Of a DNA stretch of 25,226 nt, positions 15,209-24,133 are shown piece after piece (position 1 is the stretch's first letter; each line of letters begins with the position of its first letter). Made by a program: the position numbers and the translations under genes. The stretch spans positions 1-25,226 of the forward strand of contig JALHIE010000049.1 in assembly GCA_022840285.1 (NCBI GenBank). Direction: 5' to 3'. The notes under the pieces were generated by a model. The model was not told where the DNA came from and ran no database searches. It saw nothing but the letters and a program-made list of their open reading frames with translations. This DNA comes from Porphyromonadaceae bacterium. GTDB lineage: Bacteria; Bacteroidota; Bacteroidia; Bacteroidales; Dysgonomonadaceae.

Positions 15209-16417
15209 ATGAATAAACTTCTTCAAATTAACTCTGTTGTCAACTCCGGATCTACTGGTCGCATTGCTGAAGAAATTGGTCAAGCAGCAATTGCTGCAGG
15301 CTTGAAGAGCTACATTGCATACGGTAGAAATGACAGACCTAGTCAATCTAAATTAATAAAGATTGGCAACGATTGGGATATCAAAATGCATGGGCTTCAA
15401 ACAAGATTGTTTGATAAGCATGGTTTGGGTTCAAGATCTGCTACCAAAGAGTTAATAGGGAAAATAAAAGAAATCTCACCTGATATCATCCACCTACACA
15501 ATATTCACGGTTACTATATCAACATAGAGATACTTTTCAATTATCTTCGAAATACAAACATTCCTGTTGTATGGACTTTCCACGACTGTTGGCCAATTAC
15601 AGGTCATTGCTCCTATTTCACATTCGTAGGCTGTGAGAAATGGAAAAAAAAGTGTTACAATTGTCCCCAAAAAACAAGTTATCCTGCCAGTTGGTTGGTT
15701 GATCGTTCAGAAAAGAATTTTCATCTCAAAAAAGAACTGTTTACTTCATTACCCAAATTAACGTTGGTGCCTGTATCCAACTGGTTGTCCGGTATATTGA
15801 AGGAATCACATCTCCAGGGGTTTCCTATCAAGCTTATTCATAATGGGATTAATACCGATGTATTTAATCCTTCTTTTTCTAGTGATTTCCGTACCAAACA
15901 TAGTTTGGAAAACAAATTCATATTGTTGGGAGTAGCAAGTGTTTGGAGCCCACGCAAGGGTTTGAAAGATTTTATTGAATTGAGTAAGCATCTGAACAGT
16001 GATTATCAGATAGTACTGGTAGGACTTTCTAGGAAACAGATTGAGCAGCTTCCTGATAACATTTTGGGTATTGAAAGAACTGAGAGTGTAGAAGAGCTAG
16101 CAGAGCTGTATGCTTCGTGTGATGTCTATGTGAACCCTACTTACGAAGATAATTTTCCTACGACAAACCTTGAGTCTTTGGCGTGCGGTACACCGGTGAT
16201 AACTTACAAGACTGGTGGCAGTCCTGAAGCAATTGATGAGTTCACAGGAATAGTGGTTGAACAGGGAAACATTGGTAAACTTATTGATGCTTTCGAAATG
16301 GTTAAAAATAAAGGTAAACAATATTATTCCGATGCTTGTGTAAATCGAGCACACAGGTTATACAAGAAAGAGGATCGCTACCAGGAGTACATTGATTTGT
16401 ACGATTCATTACTTTAG
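15209..16417 (+). CDS. GT4-family glycosyltransferase
   Basis: A 402-residue GT-B enzyme. The N-terminal domain has VVNSGSTGRIAEEIGQAAI, DIIHLHNIHGYYIN and VVWTFHDCWPITGHCSYF, plus a cysteine cluster (FVGCEKWKKKCYNCPQ) that resembles a small structural metal site common in this subgroup. The donor domain has SVWSPRKGLKDFIELSKHL, then YEDNFPTTNLESLACGTPVI with the E(x7)E pair, and GGSPEAIDE. It is a well-known Bacteroidales O-antigen/capsule transferase type of unknown sugar specificity. It begins 1 nt after the previous GT stop and ends 42 nt before fnlA. Confidence 0.88.
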   Translation: MNKLLQINSVVNSGSTGRIAEEIGQAAIAAGLKSYIAYGRNDRPSQSKLIKIGNDWDIKMHGLQTRLFDKHGLGSRSATKELIGKIKEISPDIIHLHNIHGYYINIEILFNYLRNTNIPVVWTFHDCWPITGHCSYFTFVGCEKWKKKCYNCPQKTSYPASWLVDRSEKNFHLKKELFTSLPKLTLVPVSNWLSGILKESHLQGFPIKLIHNGINTDVFNPSFSSDFRTKHSLENKFILLGVASVWSPRKGLKDFIELSKHLNSDYQIVLVGLSRKQIEQLPDNILGIERTESVEELAELYASCDVYVNPTYEDNFPTTNLESLACGTPVITYKTGGSPEAIDEFTGIVVEQGNIGKLIDAFEMVKNKGKQYYSDACVNRAHRLYKKEDRYQEYIDLYDSLL

Positions 16418-16459
16418 AATAACAATCATATAGATTATAACATTAAAAATTGATTTTAG

Positions 16460-17435
16460 ATGTCGCTATTTACAAACAGGATACTATTAATTACCGGAGG
16501 TACCGGTTCGTTTGGTAACGCTGTATTGAAGCGTTTTTTAGATACAGATATTAAAGAAATCCGCATCTTTAGTCGTGATGAGAAGAAACAGGATGATATG
16601 CGCCATCGTTTACAGAACCCGAAAGTGAAGTTCTACATAGGTGATGTACGTGACAAACGATCAGTGGATACTGCCATGCGTGGGGTGGATTATGTGTTTC
16701 ATGCGGCTGCATTGAAGCAGGTGCCATCATGTGAGTTTTTCCCGATGCAGGCGGTACGAACAAACGTAATAGGAACAGAAAACGTACTGGATTCAGCAGT
16801 TGAGCATGGAGTGAAAAACGTGGTGGTGCTGAGTACCGACAAGGCTGCCTATCCGATCAATGCGATGGGTATCAGTAAGGCGATGATGGAGAAGGTGGCG
16901 ATCGCAAAAGCACGTTCTTTAGAGAATGATGCCACAACGACCATATGTTGTACCCGTTACGGGAATGTGATGGCGAGTCGCGGCTCGGTGATTCCGCTTT
17001 GGGTGGAACAGATTAAAGCAGGGAAATCGATCACAATTACGGATCCTAATATGACACGTTATATGATGACATTGGATGATGCGGTGGATCTGGTGCTCTA
17101 TGCTTTTGAGCATGGCAACCAGGGCGATCTTTTTGTACAGAAAGCACCGGCTGCAACTTTGACCGTGTTGGCAGAATCATTGAAGGAGTTGTATCATGCC
17201 GATACGGAAGTGAAGGTAATCGGTACCCGGCATGGTGAAAAATTGTACGAGACCTTGGTAACACGTGAAGAGATGTTCCGCTCTGAAGATATGGGAGATT
17301 ATTTCCGTATACCGGGAAGATATCTCGAAAGTGGAGGATTATCATTCGCACAATACGTTCCGTTTGGATAAGGAGGGGATGAAGCAACTGCTTTTGAAGC
17401 TTCCTGAAATAAGAGAGGATTTAAATCTGTTGTAA
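16460..17435 (+). pseudogene. fnlA: UDP-GlcNAc 4,6-dehydratase/5-epimerase (FnlA/WbjB/CapE), 3' end broken
   Basis: This is the first enzyme of UDP-L-FucNAc synthesis. The extended-SDR body is intact: TGGTGSFGN (12-20), HAAALKQVPSCEF, STDKAAYPINAMGISK (Met in place of the usual SDR Tyr, as in CapE) and the sugar-binding GTRHGEKLYETL. The frame runs past DMGDYFRIP into foreign residues and stops at 17371, giving 303 instead of about 340 residues. The true ending is present in another frame (EDYHSHNTFRLDKEGMKQLL, then KLPEIREDLNLL), and its TAA (17433-17435) overlaps the next start as TAATG. Counting against the usual sequence, about 47 nt (roughly 16 residues) are missing just after RIP, near 17312. 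The loss of the C-terminal segment probably impairs the enzyme, though the active site remains. Confidence 0.88.
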
Positions 17436-18580
17436 TGATGAAAATTCTGATTACAGGAGCAAGAGGGTTTATCGGAAAAAATCTGATTGCCGAACTAAAC
17501 AATATCAAAGAAGGCAAAGCCAAAGGGTATCATTTAAATCCCGCGCTTACTTTTTTTGAATATGACATTGATACCGATCCCTCTCTACTGGATGAATATT
17601 GCAAGGATGCGGATTTTGTATTCCACCTTGCCGGGGTAAACAGACCGAAGGAGCAGAGTGAATTTATGGCGGGTAATTTCGGATTCACTTCTCTGTTGTT
17701 GGACAGGTTAAAGAAACATGGAAACAATTGTTCCGTGATGATATCCTCTTCTATTCAGGCTGAATTGGACAATCCTTATGGTGTTTCCAAGAAGGCAGGT
17801 GAGGATTTACTGCTTGAATATGGTCGTGAGACAGGATCCAATGTGCTGATATACCGTTTCCCAAATGTATTTGGCAAATGGTGCCGCCCCAATTATAACA
17901 GCGCTGTGGCTACTTTCTGTCACAATGTGGCTCATGATCTTCCCATTCAGGTGAACGACCGTACTGTGAATATGACACTCGTCTATATCGATGATGTGGT
18001 GAAAGAGCTGATAGCTGCACTGGAGGGCAATCCCAACAGGTCAGGTGAGTTTTGCAAAGTTCCGGTAGAGCATAAGATCACATTGGGAGAAATTGTGGAT
18101 CTGATCTACTCTTTCAAGGAAAGCAGGAAGAACCTTCTTGTGGCTGATCTGTCTGATTCTTTTGCCAAGAAACTTTATTCAACCTATCTGAGTTATCTTC
18201 CCGAGGACCAGTTTTCCTATTCGCTGAAGATGAATGTGGATGAGAGAGGTTCTTTTACGGAGTTTCTGAAATCCAACGACAGGGGTCAGGTATCTGTCAA
18301 CATCTCCAAGCCGGGAATCACGAAAGGGCAGCACTGGCATCATACCAAGAACGAGAAGTTTTTGGTGGTTAGTGGAAAAGGAGTGATTCGTTTCCGGAAG
18401 ATAGATGAAGATAAGGTCCATGAATATTTTGTATCGGGTGAAAAATTAGAGGTGGTGGATATTCCTGTGGGATATACGCACAACATTGAAAATCTGGGTG
18501 AGACTGACATGGTCACAGTGATGTGGGTGAACGAAGTGTTTGATCCGGAGAGGCCTGATACCTATTTTTTACCGGTTTAG
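17435..18580 (+). CDS. fnlB: Bifunctional UDP-sugar C3-epimerase/C4-reductase (FnlB/WbjC/CapF)
   Basis: This is the second step towards UDP-L-FucNAc. The N-terminal extended SDR has ITGARGFIGKN (5-15), HLAGVNRP and Tyr115/Lys119 (YGVSK), and reduces C4 with NADPH. The C-terminal cupin starts near 255 (EDQFSYSLKMNVDERGSFTE) and has GQHWHHTKNEKFLVVSGKG with metal-binding histidines at about 300-303, then GYTHNIENLG and FDPERPDTYF; in CapF this domain carries out the epimerisation. At 381 residues it is the usual length and looks intact. Two ATGs (17435 and 17438) lie side by side. The first overlaps the original fnlA stop, showing translational coupling before fnlA was damaged. Confidence 0.93.
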   Translation: MMKILITGARGFIGKNLIAELNNIKEGKAKGYHLNPALTFFEYDIDTDPSLLDEYCKDADFVFHLAGVNRPKEQSEFMAGNFGFTSLLLDRLKKHGNNCSVMISSSIQAELDNPYGVSKKAGEDLLLEYGRETGSNVLIYRFPNVFGKWCRPNYNSAVATFCHNVAHDLPIQVNDRTVNMTLVYIDDVVKELIAALEGNPNRSGEFCKVPVEHKITLGEIVDLIYSFKESRKNLLVADLSDSFAKKLYSTYLSYLPEDQFSYSLKMNVDERGSFTEFLKSNDRGQVSVNISKPGITKGQHWHHTKNEKFLVVSGKGVIRFRKIDEDKVHEYFVSGEKLEVVDIPVGYTHNIENLGETDMVTVMWVNEVFDPERPDTYFLPV

Positions 18581-18597
18581 AAGATAAAGATAAATAA

Positions 18598-19731
18598 ATG
18601 AAGAAATTAAAAGTATTGACCGTAGTGGGTACGCGTCCGGAGATCATCCGTTTGGCGTGTGTACTGCAAAAGCTGGATGCATCGGAAGCCATTGAGCATG
18701 TCTTGGTGCATACGGGGCAGAATTATGATTATGAGTTGAACGAAGTCTTCTTTGAGGACCTTGGTTTACGCAAACCGGATCATTTTCTAAATGCAGCGGG
18801 TAAAAACGCCACAGAGACTGCCGGGCAGATCCTGATCAATATTGATCCTGTACTGGAAAAGGAACTACCGGATGCGTTTCTGGTATTGGGTGATACCAAT
18901 TCCTGTTTGTGTGCCATTGCAGCCAAGAAAAGACATATTCCCATCTTCCATATGGAAGCCGGGAATCGTTGTTTCGATCAGCGGGTACCGGAAGAGAGCA
19001 ATCGCAAGATTGTAGATCATACTGCGGACATCAACCTCACTTATAGTGATATTGCCCGTGAATACCTTTTAGCGGAAGGATTACGTCCCGACAGAATCAT
19101 CAAGACAGGTAGTCCCATGTACGAGGTATTGATGCAATATCTGCCTAAGATTGAGGCTTCGAATATTCTTGAAACGCTTAATCTTGAGAAGGGTAAGTTT
19201 TTTGTAGTGTCTGCCCATAGAGAGGAGAACATCTCTTCTGAGAAGAACTTCTTCAACCTGGTGGAGATATTGAACGGGATCGCGGAGAAATATGATTATC
19301 CGGTGATTGTCTCTACCCATCCTCGCACACGTAACATGATAGAAAAGAAGGGAATCACTTTTCACAAGAATGTGCAGTTGATGAAGCCGATGGCATTGAG
19401 CGATTACAACAAATTGCAAATAAATGCATTCGCTGTGTTATCGGACAGTGGTACTATTTCTGAAGAATCTTCTATTTTGAATTTCAGGGCATTGAATATT
19501 CGTGAAGCACACGAGCGTCCGGAAGCGATGGAAGAAGCTTCGGTGATGATGGTGGGACTGAATCCGGAACGGGTGATGCAGGGACTGGTACAGTTGCAGG
19601 TTCAATCGTTAGGCGAGGAACGAAATTTCAGACCGGTTGCTGACTACAGCAAGCCGAACGTGAGTGAAAAGGTGGTGCGCATCATCATCTCCTATACTGA
19701 TTACATTAAACGGGTGGTTTGGAATGAGTAA
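18598..19731 (+). CDS. fnlC: UDP-N-acetylglucosamine-type 2-epimerase for UDP-L-FucNAc (FnlC/WbjD/CapG)
   Basis: This is the third step, giving UDP-N-acetyl-L-fucosamine by C2 epimerisation. The 377-residue protein is of the non-hydrolysing WecB-like fold, with VGTRPEIIR (10-18), HTGQNYDYELN, LGDTNSCLCAIAAK, HMEAGNRCFDQRVPEESNR, SAHREEN and SDSGTISEES. The substitution pattern (GNRCFD, LGDTNS) is that of the FnlC/CapG subgroup and not of WecB. It starts 17 nt after fnlB. Its last 8 nt overlap the start of the WbuB-like transferase gene, consistent with production and use of L-FucNAc being coupled. It looks intact. Confidence 0.93.
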   Translation: MKKLKVLTVVGTRPEIIRLACVLQKLDASEAIEHVLVHTGQNYDYELNEVFFEDLGLRKPDHFLNAAGKNATETAGQILINIDPVLEKELPDAFLVLGDTNSCLCAIAAKKRHIPIFHMEAGNRCFDQRVPEESNRKIVDHTADINLTYSDIAREYLLAEGLRPDRIIKTGSPMYEVLMQYLPKIEASNILETLNLEKGKFFVVSAHREENISSEKNFFNLVEILNGIAEKYDYPVIVSTHPRTRNMIEKKGITFHKNVQLMKPMALSDYNKLQINAFAVLSDSGTISEESSILNFRALNIREAHERPEAMEEASVMMVGLNPERVMQGLVQLQVQSLGEERNFRPVADYSKPNVSEKVVRIIISYTDYIKRVVWNE

Positions 19732-20935
19732 GAAAAAAATTCTTTTAGTAACGCAAAATTTCTTCCCAGAATTCTTCAAAAGCAATGATATTGCTTTTGA
19801 ATTAGTTAATAAAGGATTTGAGGTGGATGTTTTAACAGGAATTCCAAATTATCCAAAAGGTGTATACTATAAAGGATTTAGTATATTTAAAAAACGTCTT
19901 GAAAGAATAAATGGTGCGAAAGTTTACAGAGCATTCCAAACTCCTAGAGGAAGAAAAGGCAGTAATATTGGTTTATCTTTGAATTATATTACATTTGCAT
20001 TTAGTGCCTCTCTTTGGGCAATATATTTTTCAATTACAAAAAAATACGATAGCATAATAATTCATCTGGTGTCTCCGATAACTCAAGCTATTCCAGCCTT
20101 AATTTATAATTTCTTCAGAAAGACTCCAATTTTTACATGGGTACTAGATATTTGGCCTGATTCTGCTATCTTAGGAGGAAACATAAAGAATAAAACAATT
20201 ATCAGGGTTCTTGATGATATTGTTAGGCTGGTTTATAATAAATCAAGTAAAATTCTAATTAGTTCTCCACAATTTAATGAGTTAATACTTGAAAAAGGTG
20301 ACTATAAGGATAAAATTGTGAGTTTTCCTAACTGGAGTGATGACTTATTAAAGATGCCAAATGTTGATATTCCAACTTTACCAAATGGATTTATTATTAT
20401 GATGGCTGGAAATCTGGGGGTAGCACAAAATCTAGATGCCGTTATGAATGCTGTGTTGGAGTTGAAAGAATATGATTCTATTAAATGGGTGATTGTTGGC
20501 GATGGAAGTAAAAAAAAATGGATTGAGGAATTTGTGGCAAAACATTCATTAGAAAATTCAGTTTATATAATGGGAAGTTATCCTTTTGAAATGATGCCGT
20601 CGTTCTATAAATCTGCAGATACTATGCTATTATCACTAAAAGCTGATTTTCCACATATCAATGCTGTTATTCCCGCTAGACTACAATCATACATGGCTGC
20701 TTCTAAACCCGTATTAGCAATGGCAACAGGTGCTTCTGCAGATTTAATAAGAGAATCTGATTGTGGTTTTGTTGTAGATCCAGACGACTATAAATCTTTA
20801 GTAAAGTATATCAGAGAAAAAGTGTTACCAAATAAAGTCAATTTTGAATCAATGGGCAAGAATGGTCGAATGTATTATGAAAAACATTATACAAAGGAAA
20901 AATGTTTATCACACTTAAAAGAATTGATTTCATAA
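19724..20935 (+). CDS. wbuB: WbuB-like GT4 N-acetyl-L-fucosaminyltransferase
   Basis: A 403-residue GT4 enzyme from ATG 19724; an earlier in-frame start at 19664 lies inside fnlC and is unlikely. Features are ILLVTQNFFPEFFKSNDIAF, VLTGIPNYPKGVYYKGFS, FTWVLDIWPDSA, the donor-domain strand GFIIMMAGNLGVAQNLDAVM and the late segment PHINAVIPARLQSYMAASKP. These match the WbuB type that follows fnlABC in many O-antigen loci and adds L-FucNAc. A hydrophobic segment at about 90-125 may anchor it at the membrane. Base composition turns back to AT-rich relative to the fnl genes. About 40 nt separate it from the second ACP module. Confidence 0.87.
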   Translation: MSKKKILLVTQNFFPEFFKSNDIAFELVNKGFEVDVLTGIPNYPKGVYYKGFSIFKKRLERINGAKVYRAFQTPRGRKGSNIGLSLNYITFAFSASLWAIYFSITKKYDSIIIHLVSPITQAIPALIYNFFRKTPIFTWVLDIWPDSAILGGNIKNKTIIRVLDDIVRLVYNKSSKILISSPQFNELILEKGDYKDKIVSFPNWSDDLLKMPNVDIPTLPNGFIIMMAGNLGVAQNLDAVMNAVLELKEYDSIKWVIVGDGSKKKWIEEFVAKHSLENSVYIMGSYPFEMMPSFYKSADTMLLSLKADFPHINAVIPARLQSYMAASKPVLAMATGASADLIRESDCGFVVDPDDYKSLVKYIREKVLPNKVNFESMGKNGRMYYEKHYTKEKCLSHLKELIS

Positions 20936-20976
20936 AAGAATTACATTTATTGCAAATATATAATTATAAATAAACT

Positions 20977-21201
20977 ATGGTACTACTAAATGAAATAATC
21001 AACACAGTCCTAAAAAACAGAGGTAAGGAAGCAGTAAAAGATATTGACGAAAGTTTTCATTTAAGAAATGATATTGGTTTCGATTCTCTTGATTTAGCTG
21101 AATTAACCGTCAGAATTGAAGCAGAATATAATGTAGATATTTTTGAAGACGGTATTGTTAATACGGTTGGTGAAATAATTCAAAAGATTAATAACAAATA
21201 A
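20977..21201 (+). CDS. Acyl carrier protein (module 2)
   Basis: A 74-residue ACP with the phosphopantetheine serine Ser37 in GFDSLDLAELTVRIE, closer to canonical ACPs than the ACP of module 1. The C-terminal part has the usual IFEDGIVNTVGEIIQ helices. Its TAA overlaps the ATG of the acyl-activating ligase by one base (TAATG), which points to the ligase as its loading partner. The ligase, SDR, GNAT and deacetylase genes that follow almost without gaps suggest a dedicated carrier for one acyl group used on the polysaccharide. It differs enough from the first ACP that the two are unlikely to be a recent duplication. Confidence 0.93.
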   Translation: MVLLNEIINTVLKNRGKEAVKDIDESFHLRNDIGFDSLDLAELTVRIEAEYNVDIFEDGIVNTVGEIIQKINNK

Positions 21202-22436
21202 TGGACTTGTTTTATTCCGACATATCAAAAAATCAGGAAACAACTTGGGAAAAACTGCTTGATGATCTAAACAATACTACGAAGTATAATCCCTATTGTT
21301 ATCAGCAGGATTTTTATTCGGTTTTTAAACACATTATACTTTCTCTTTTACTCGAAAAAGAAATTGTTTTGTTGGATTCTGATTTTTCTAAAGAGGAGAT
21401 TCAAAAATTAACCGGGTTAACTAATTTGAATAAAAATATATTCCCGATTATAAAAAGGGAAAAACAAGTTATAAATAACAAAACAGAGTTAATAAATCGG
21501 ATAAAAGATACAGGTTCAAACTGGTCGATGACCCTTTTTACTTCTGGAACTACCGGGCTTCCAAAAAAAGTAGTTCATTCATTCCAGTCTATCACTCGTT
21601 TTGTGAAAACAACTGAAATAAACAAAGCGAATGTTTGGGGATTTGCCTACAATCCAACACACATGGCGGGTATTCAGGTATTTTTCCAGGCATTATTGAA
21701 CGGTAATCTGATCATAAGACTTTTTGGATTATCAAAAGAGCAAATATTTAATTCTATTAAAAAATTTGATATATCAAACATTTCAGCGACACCTACATTC
21801 TATCGTTTACTAGTGCCATATCAGGATTCTTTTGTATGTGTAAAAAGGATAACATCAGGAGGTGAAAAATTTGATGAAAAAACGGCAGACCAACTAAAAC
21901 AAATATTTCCAAATGCAAAATTTACCAACGTTTATGCTTCAACAGAGGCGGGGTCTCTTTTTGCAGCAAACGGAAACAATTTTTTCATAAAACCTGAAAT
22001 GGAACTTTTTGTGCAAATTCAGGATAACGAATTGCTTATTCATAAAAGCCTGCTGGGAAAATCAGCGTTTTCAGATTCTGAATGGTATCACACCGGCGAT
22101 ATCGTAAAAATTGTATCAGAAAATCCCCTTCAATTTCAGTTTGTTTCGCGCAAAAACGAAATGATTAACGTAGGAGGTTATAAGGTTAATCCGGGAGAAG
22201 TGGAAGAAACCATCAGAAAAATAGAAGGAATTCAGAATGTTAGGGTATTTGCCAAAAGCAATTCGGTTTTAGGAAATATTATTTGCTGCGAAGTAGTAAA
22301 AACATCCGATGAAATTGATGAAGTATCCATCCGTTCGTTTTTGCAATCAAAACTACAGGAATTTAAAATTCCTCGTATCATAAAATTTACTGATAAAATT
22401 TCAACTACCCGCACCGGAAAAATAAAGAGGAGTTAA
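21201..22436 (+). CDS. AMP-dependent acyl-ACP ligase (ANL superfamily)
   Basis: A 411-residue, compact member of the acyl-activating family that would adenylate a free carboxylic acid and load it onto the ACP encoded just upstream. Motifs are the phosphate loop TSGTTGLPKK (114-123), ATPTFYRLL, YASTEAG (245-251), the ATP-ribose aspartate in YHTGD (296-300), the hinge RKNEMINVGGYKVNPGEVEE and the catalytic C-terminal lysine in TGKIKRS (Lys407). It is about 100 residues shorter than ordinary acyl-CoA synthetases because the N-terminal lobe is reduced, as in several stand-alone ACP ligases of polysaccharide loci. The acid used cannot be read from the sequence. Confidence 0.88.
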   Translation: MDLFYSDISKNQETTWEKLLDDLNNTTKYNPYCYQQDFYSVFKHIILSLLLEKEIVLLDSDFSKEEIQKLTGLTNLNKNIFPIIKREKQVINNKTELINRIKDTGSNWSMTLFTSGTTGLPKKVVHSFQSITRFVKTTEINKANVWGFAYNPTHMAGIQVFFQALLNGNLIIRLFGLSKEQIFNSIKKFDISNISATPTFYRLLVPYQDSFVCVKRITSGGEKFDEKTADQLKQIFPNAKFTNVYASTEAGSLFAANGNNFFIKPEMELFVQIQDNELLIHKSLLGKSAFSDSEWYHTGDIVKIVSENPLQFQFVSRKNEMINVGGYKVNPGEVEETIRKIEGIQNVRVFAKSNSVLGNIICCEVVKTSDEIDEVSIRSFLQSKLQEFKIPRIIKFTDKISTTRTGKIKRS

Positions 22437-22438
22437 AT

Positions 22439-23161
22439 ATGAATATACTAATCACAGGAGTATCAAAAGGTTTAGGGTTAATTACTACGGAAACTCTATT
22501 AAAACAAGGCCATAACGTTTATGGCATTAGTCGGAGTAAAAGCAATGAACTCGAAGAACTGATCAACGACTATCCTGAAAATTTAAGTTGGTTATCATAC
22601 GATTTGTCGGATGCTGAAAATGTGCGTCAGAAGCTTTTTAAGGAATGGATTGGTTTAAAAACGCCGTTACATGCCTACATAAACAATGCAGCGCTGGCTT
22701 ACGATGATATTGTAACCAACCTGAATCTTGAACCGCTTGAAAAAATGTATCGGGTGAATGTATTTACCCCTATGATGATAAGCAAATACGCTATCAGGCA
22801 CATGTTATTACACCACATCAAAGGAAGTATTGTGCATCTTTCATCCATTAGTGTGCATACCGGGTACAAAGGGTTGGCCATGTATGCTTCTACAAAGGGA
22901 GCTTTGGAAGCTTTCTCAAAGAATACTGCGCGCGAATGGGGTGAAATTGGAATTCGCAGCAACTGCCTTGTTGCAGGGTTCATGGAAACCGAAATGAGTT
23001 CAACTCTGAGCGCTGACCAGCGCAACAGAATTTACAAACGTACCTCATTGAAAAAAGCAACAAGTGTAGATTCAGTAGCTGAAACCATTGCTTTTTTAGT
23101 GTCAGAAAAGGCGTCTTCTATAACAGCACAAAATATTCATGTTGATTCAGGTACCATTTAA
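22439..23161 (+). CDS. SDR oxidoreductase, FabG-like
   Basis: A 240-residue classical SDR with TGVSKGLG (6-13), NNAA (82-85), the catalytic serine pair in HLSSIS, Tyr149 and Lys153 (YASTK) and the ending AQNIHVDSGTI. It lies 2 nt after the ligase, behind GAGGAG, a usable ribosome binding site. It may reduce an oxo group on the ACP-bound acyl chain, but no ketosynthase or malonyl transferase is next to it. Cooperation with the left module, or action on a loaded keto acid, are both possible. No truncation is visible. Confidence 0.82.
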   Translation: MNILITGVSKGLGLITTETLLKQGHNVYGISRSKSNELEELINDYPENLSWLSYDLSDAENVRQKLFKEWIGLKTPLHAYINNAALAYDDIVTNLNLEPLEKMYRVNVFTPMMISKYAIRHMLLHHIKGSIVHLSSISVHTGYKGLAMYASTKGALEAFSKNTAREWGEIGIRSNCLVAGFMETEMSSTLSADQRNRIYKRTSLKKATSVDSVAETIAFLVSEKASSITAQNIHVDSGTI

Positions 23162-23164
23162 AAT

Positions 23165-24133
23165 ATGGAAATTGTAGTAAAAACAAGCAGCGAATTGTCT
23201 CAATCTGATTGGGAATCGTATGTATTTGGGTTTAATGAAGTATTCAATAAAACTGAAACAATTGAGAACTTTAAACACAAATACCTGAATACGATTGACA
23301 GTCATTCTTATCATGCTTTCTTAACCAACAATAATGAAATAGTTGGTGGCTGTTCTGTTATTCCATATCAATACAACATTGGAGTAACAACAGAAAGGAT
23401 AGGTTTAGCTGTTGATGTTTTTATCCGTGAACAATTCCGAACCGATCTGTTAGCCTTGTACCGTATGTATAAAAAACTCAAAAAAGTACTGATAAGTCAC
23501 GGGATAGTTATGGTTGTTGCTGTTCCGAATGATGTGTCTTATACATACTGGAAAAATATTGTAAAATGGAAAGATGTGGGGCAACTGAAATACTATGCAT
23601 TTCCTATAAAAGCAGGGAATGTTTTAATGAAAGCAACTACAATTGCAAATTTCTTTTCAGGTTTGTTCAGTAAACTCCTGTTACTTATTTCATATTTTAC
23701 AAATACATTAGAAAAGAGTTTGCCTGTAAGTATCGATCGTTCAGATAACATTATTGAAAAACAACGTTACACTCCAAATCATAAGATAATTAAGGATTCA
23801 AAATCATTCTTTGCTTACCGGGTTGTAAATGAAGAAGGAATAAATGCTAGTTATCTTATAGATTTTTATAATGTCACCAATCAAAAAAAGGATAGTAAAA
23901 CATTGCGTAAAGCACTTAAACACATTTTGAATAATGAGCAAACAGACATAATTATTTTTGTGGGTAAATTAAATTTCTTCCAGTTCTTGCTTTTTAAAGT
24001 ACCCTATAAATATGAGCCAAAACATCTTAACTTTACAGCTGATATTTTAATTCCCGAAAAGATTTCTAACACTGACTTTATATACGATATTTCAAATTGG
24101 GATTTTGGACTGTTTAATTATGATGTAAGATGA
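23165..24133 (+). CDS. GNAT-superfamily N-acyltransferase (putative)
   Basis: A 322-residue protein. The first 165 residues follow a GNAT layout: a strand with HAFLTNNNEIVGGCSVIPYQ, then ERIGLAVDVFIREQFRTDLL, where the acyl-CoA/pantetheine-binding helix begins, and VMVVAVPNDVSYTYWKNIVK (Asn and Tyr at the usual product-side positions). The second half (about 170-322) is a less conserved domain with a hydrophobic stretch FFSGLFSKLLLLISYF that may touch the membrane. Right after an ACP, ligase and SDR, and overlapping a sugar deacetylase gene by 4 nt, it most likely transfers the ACP-bound acyl group to the freed amine of a sugar. The donor and acceptor are inferred from context only. Confidence 0.65.
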   Translation: MEIVVKTSSELSQSDWESYVFGFNEVFNKTETIENFKHKYLNTIDSHSYHAFLTNNNEIVGGCSVIPYQYNIGVTTERIGLAVDVFIREQFRTDLLALYRMYKKLKKVLISHGIVMVVAVPNDVSYTYWKNIVKWKDVGQLKYYAFPIKAGNVLMKATTIANFFSGLFSKLLLLISYFTNTLEKSLPVSIDRSDNIIEKQRYTPNHKIIKDSKSFFAYRVVNEEGINASYLIDFYNVTNQKKDSKTLRKALKHILNNEQTDIIIFVGKLNFFQFLLFKVPYKYEPKHLNFTADILIPEKISNTDFIYDISNWDFGLFNYDVR

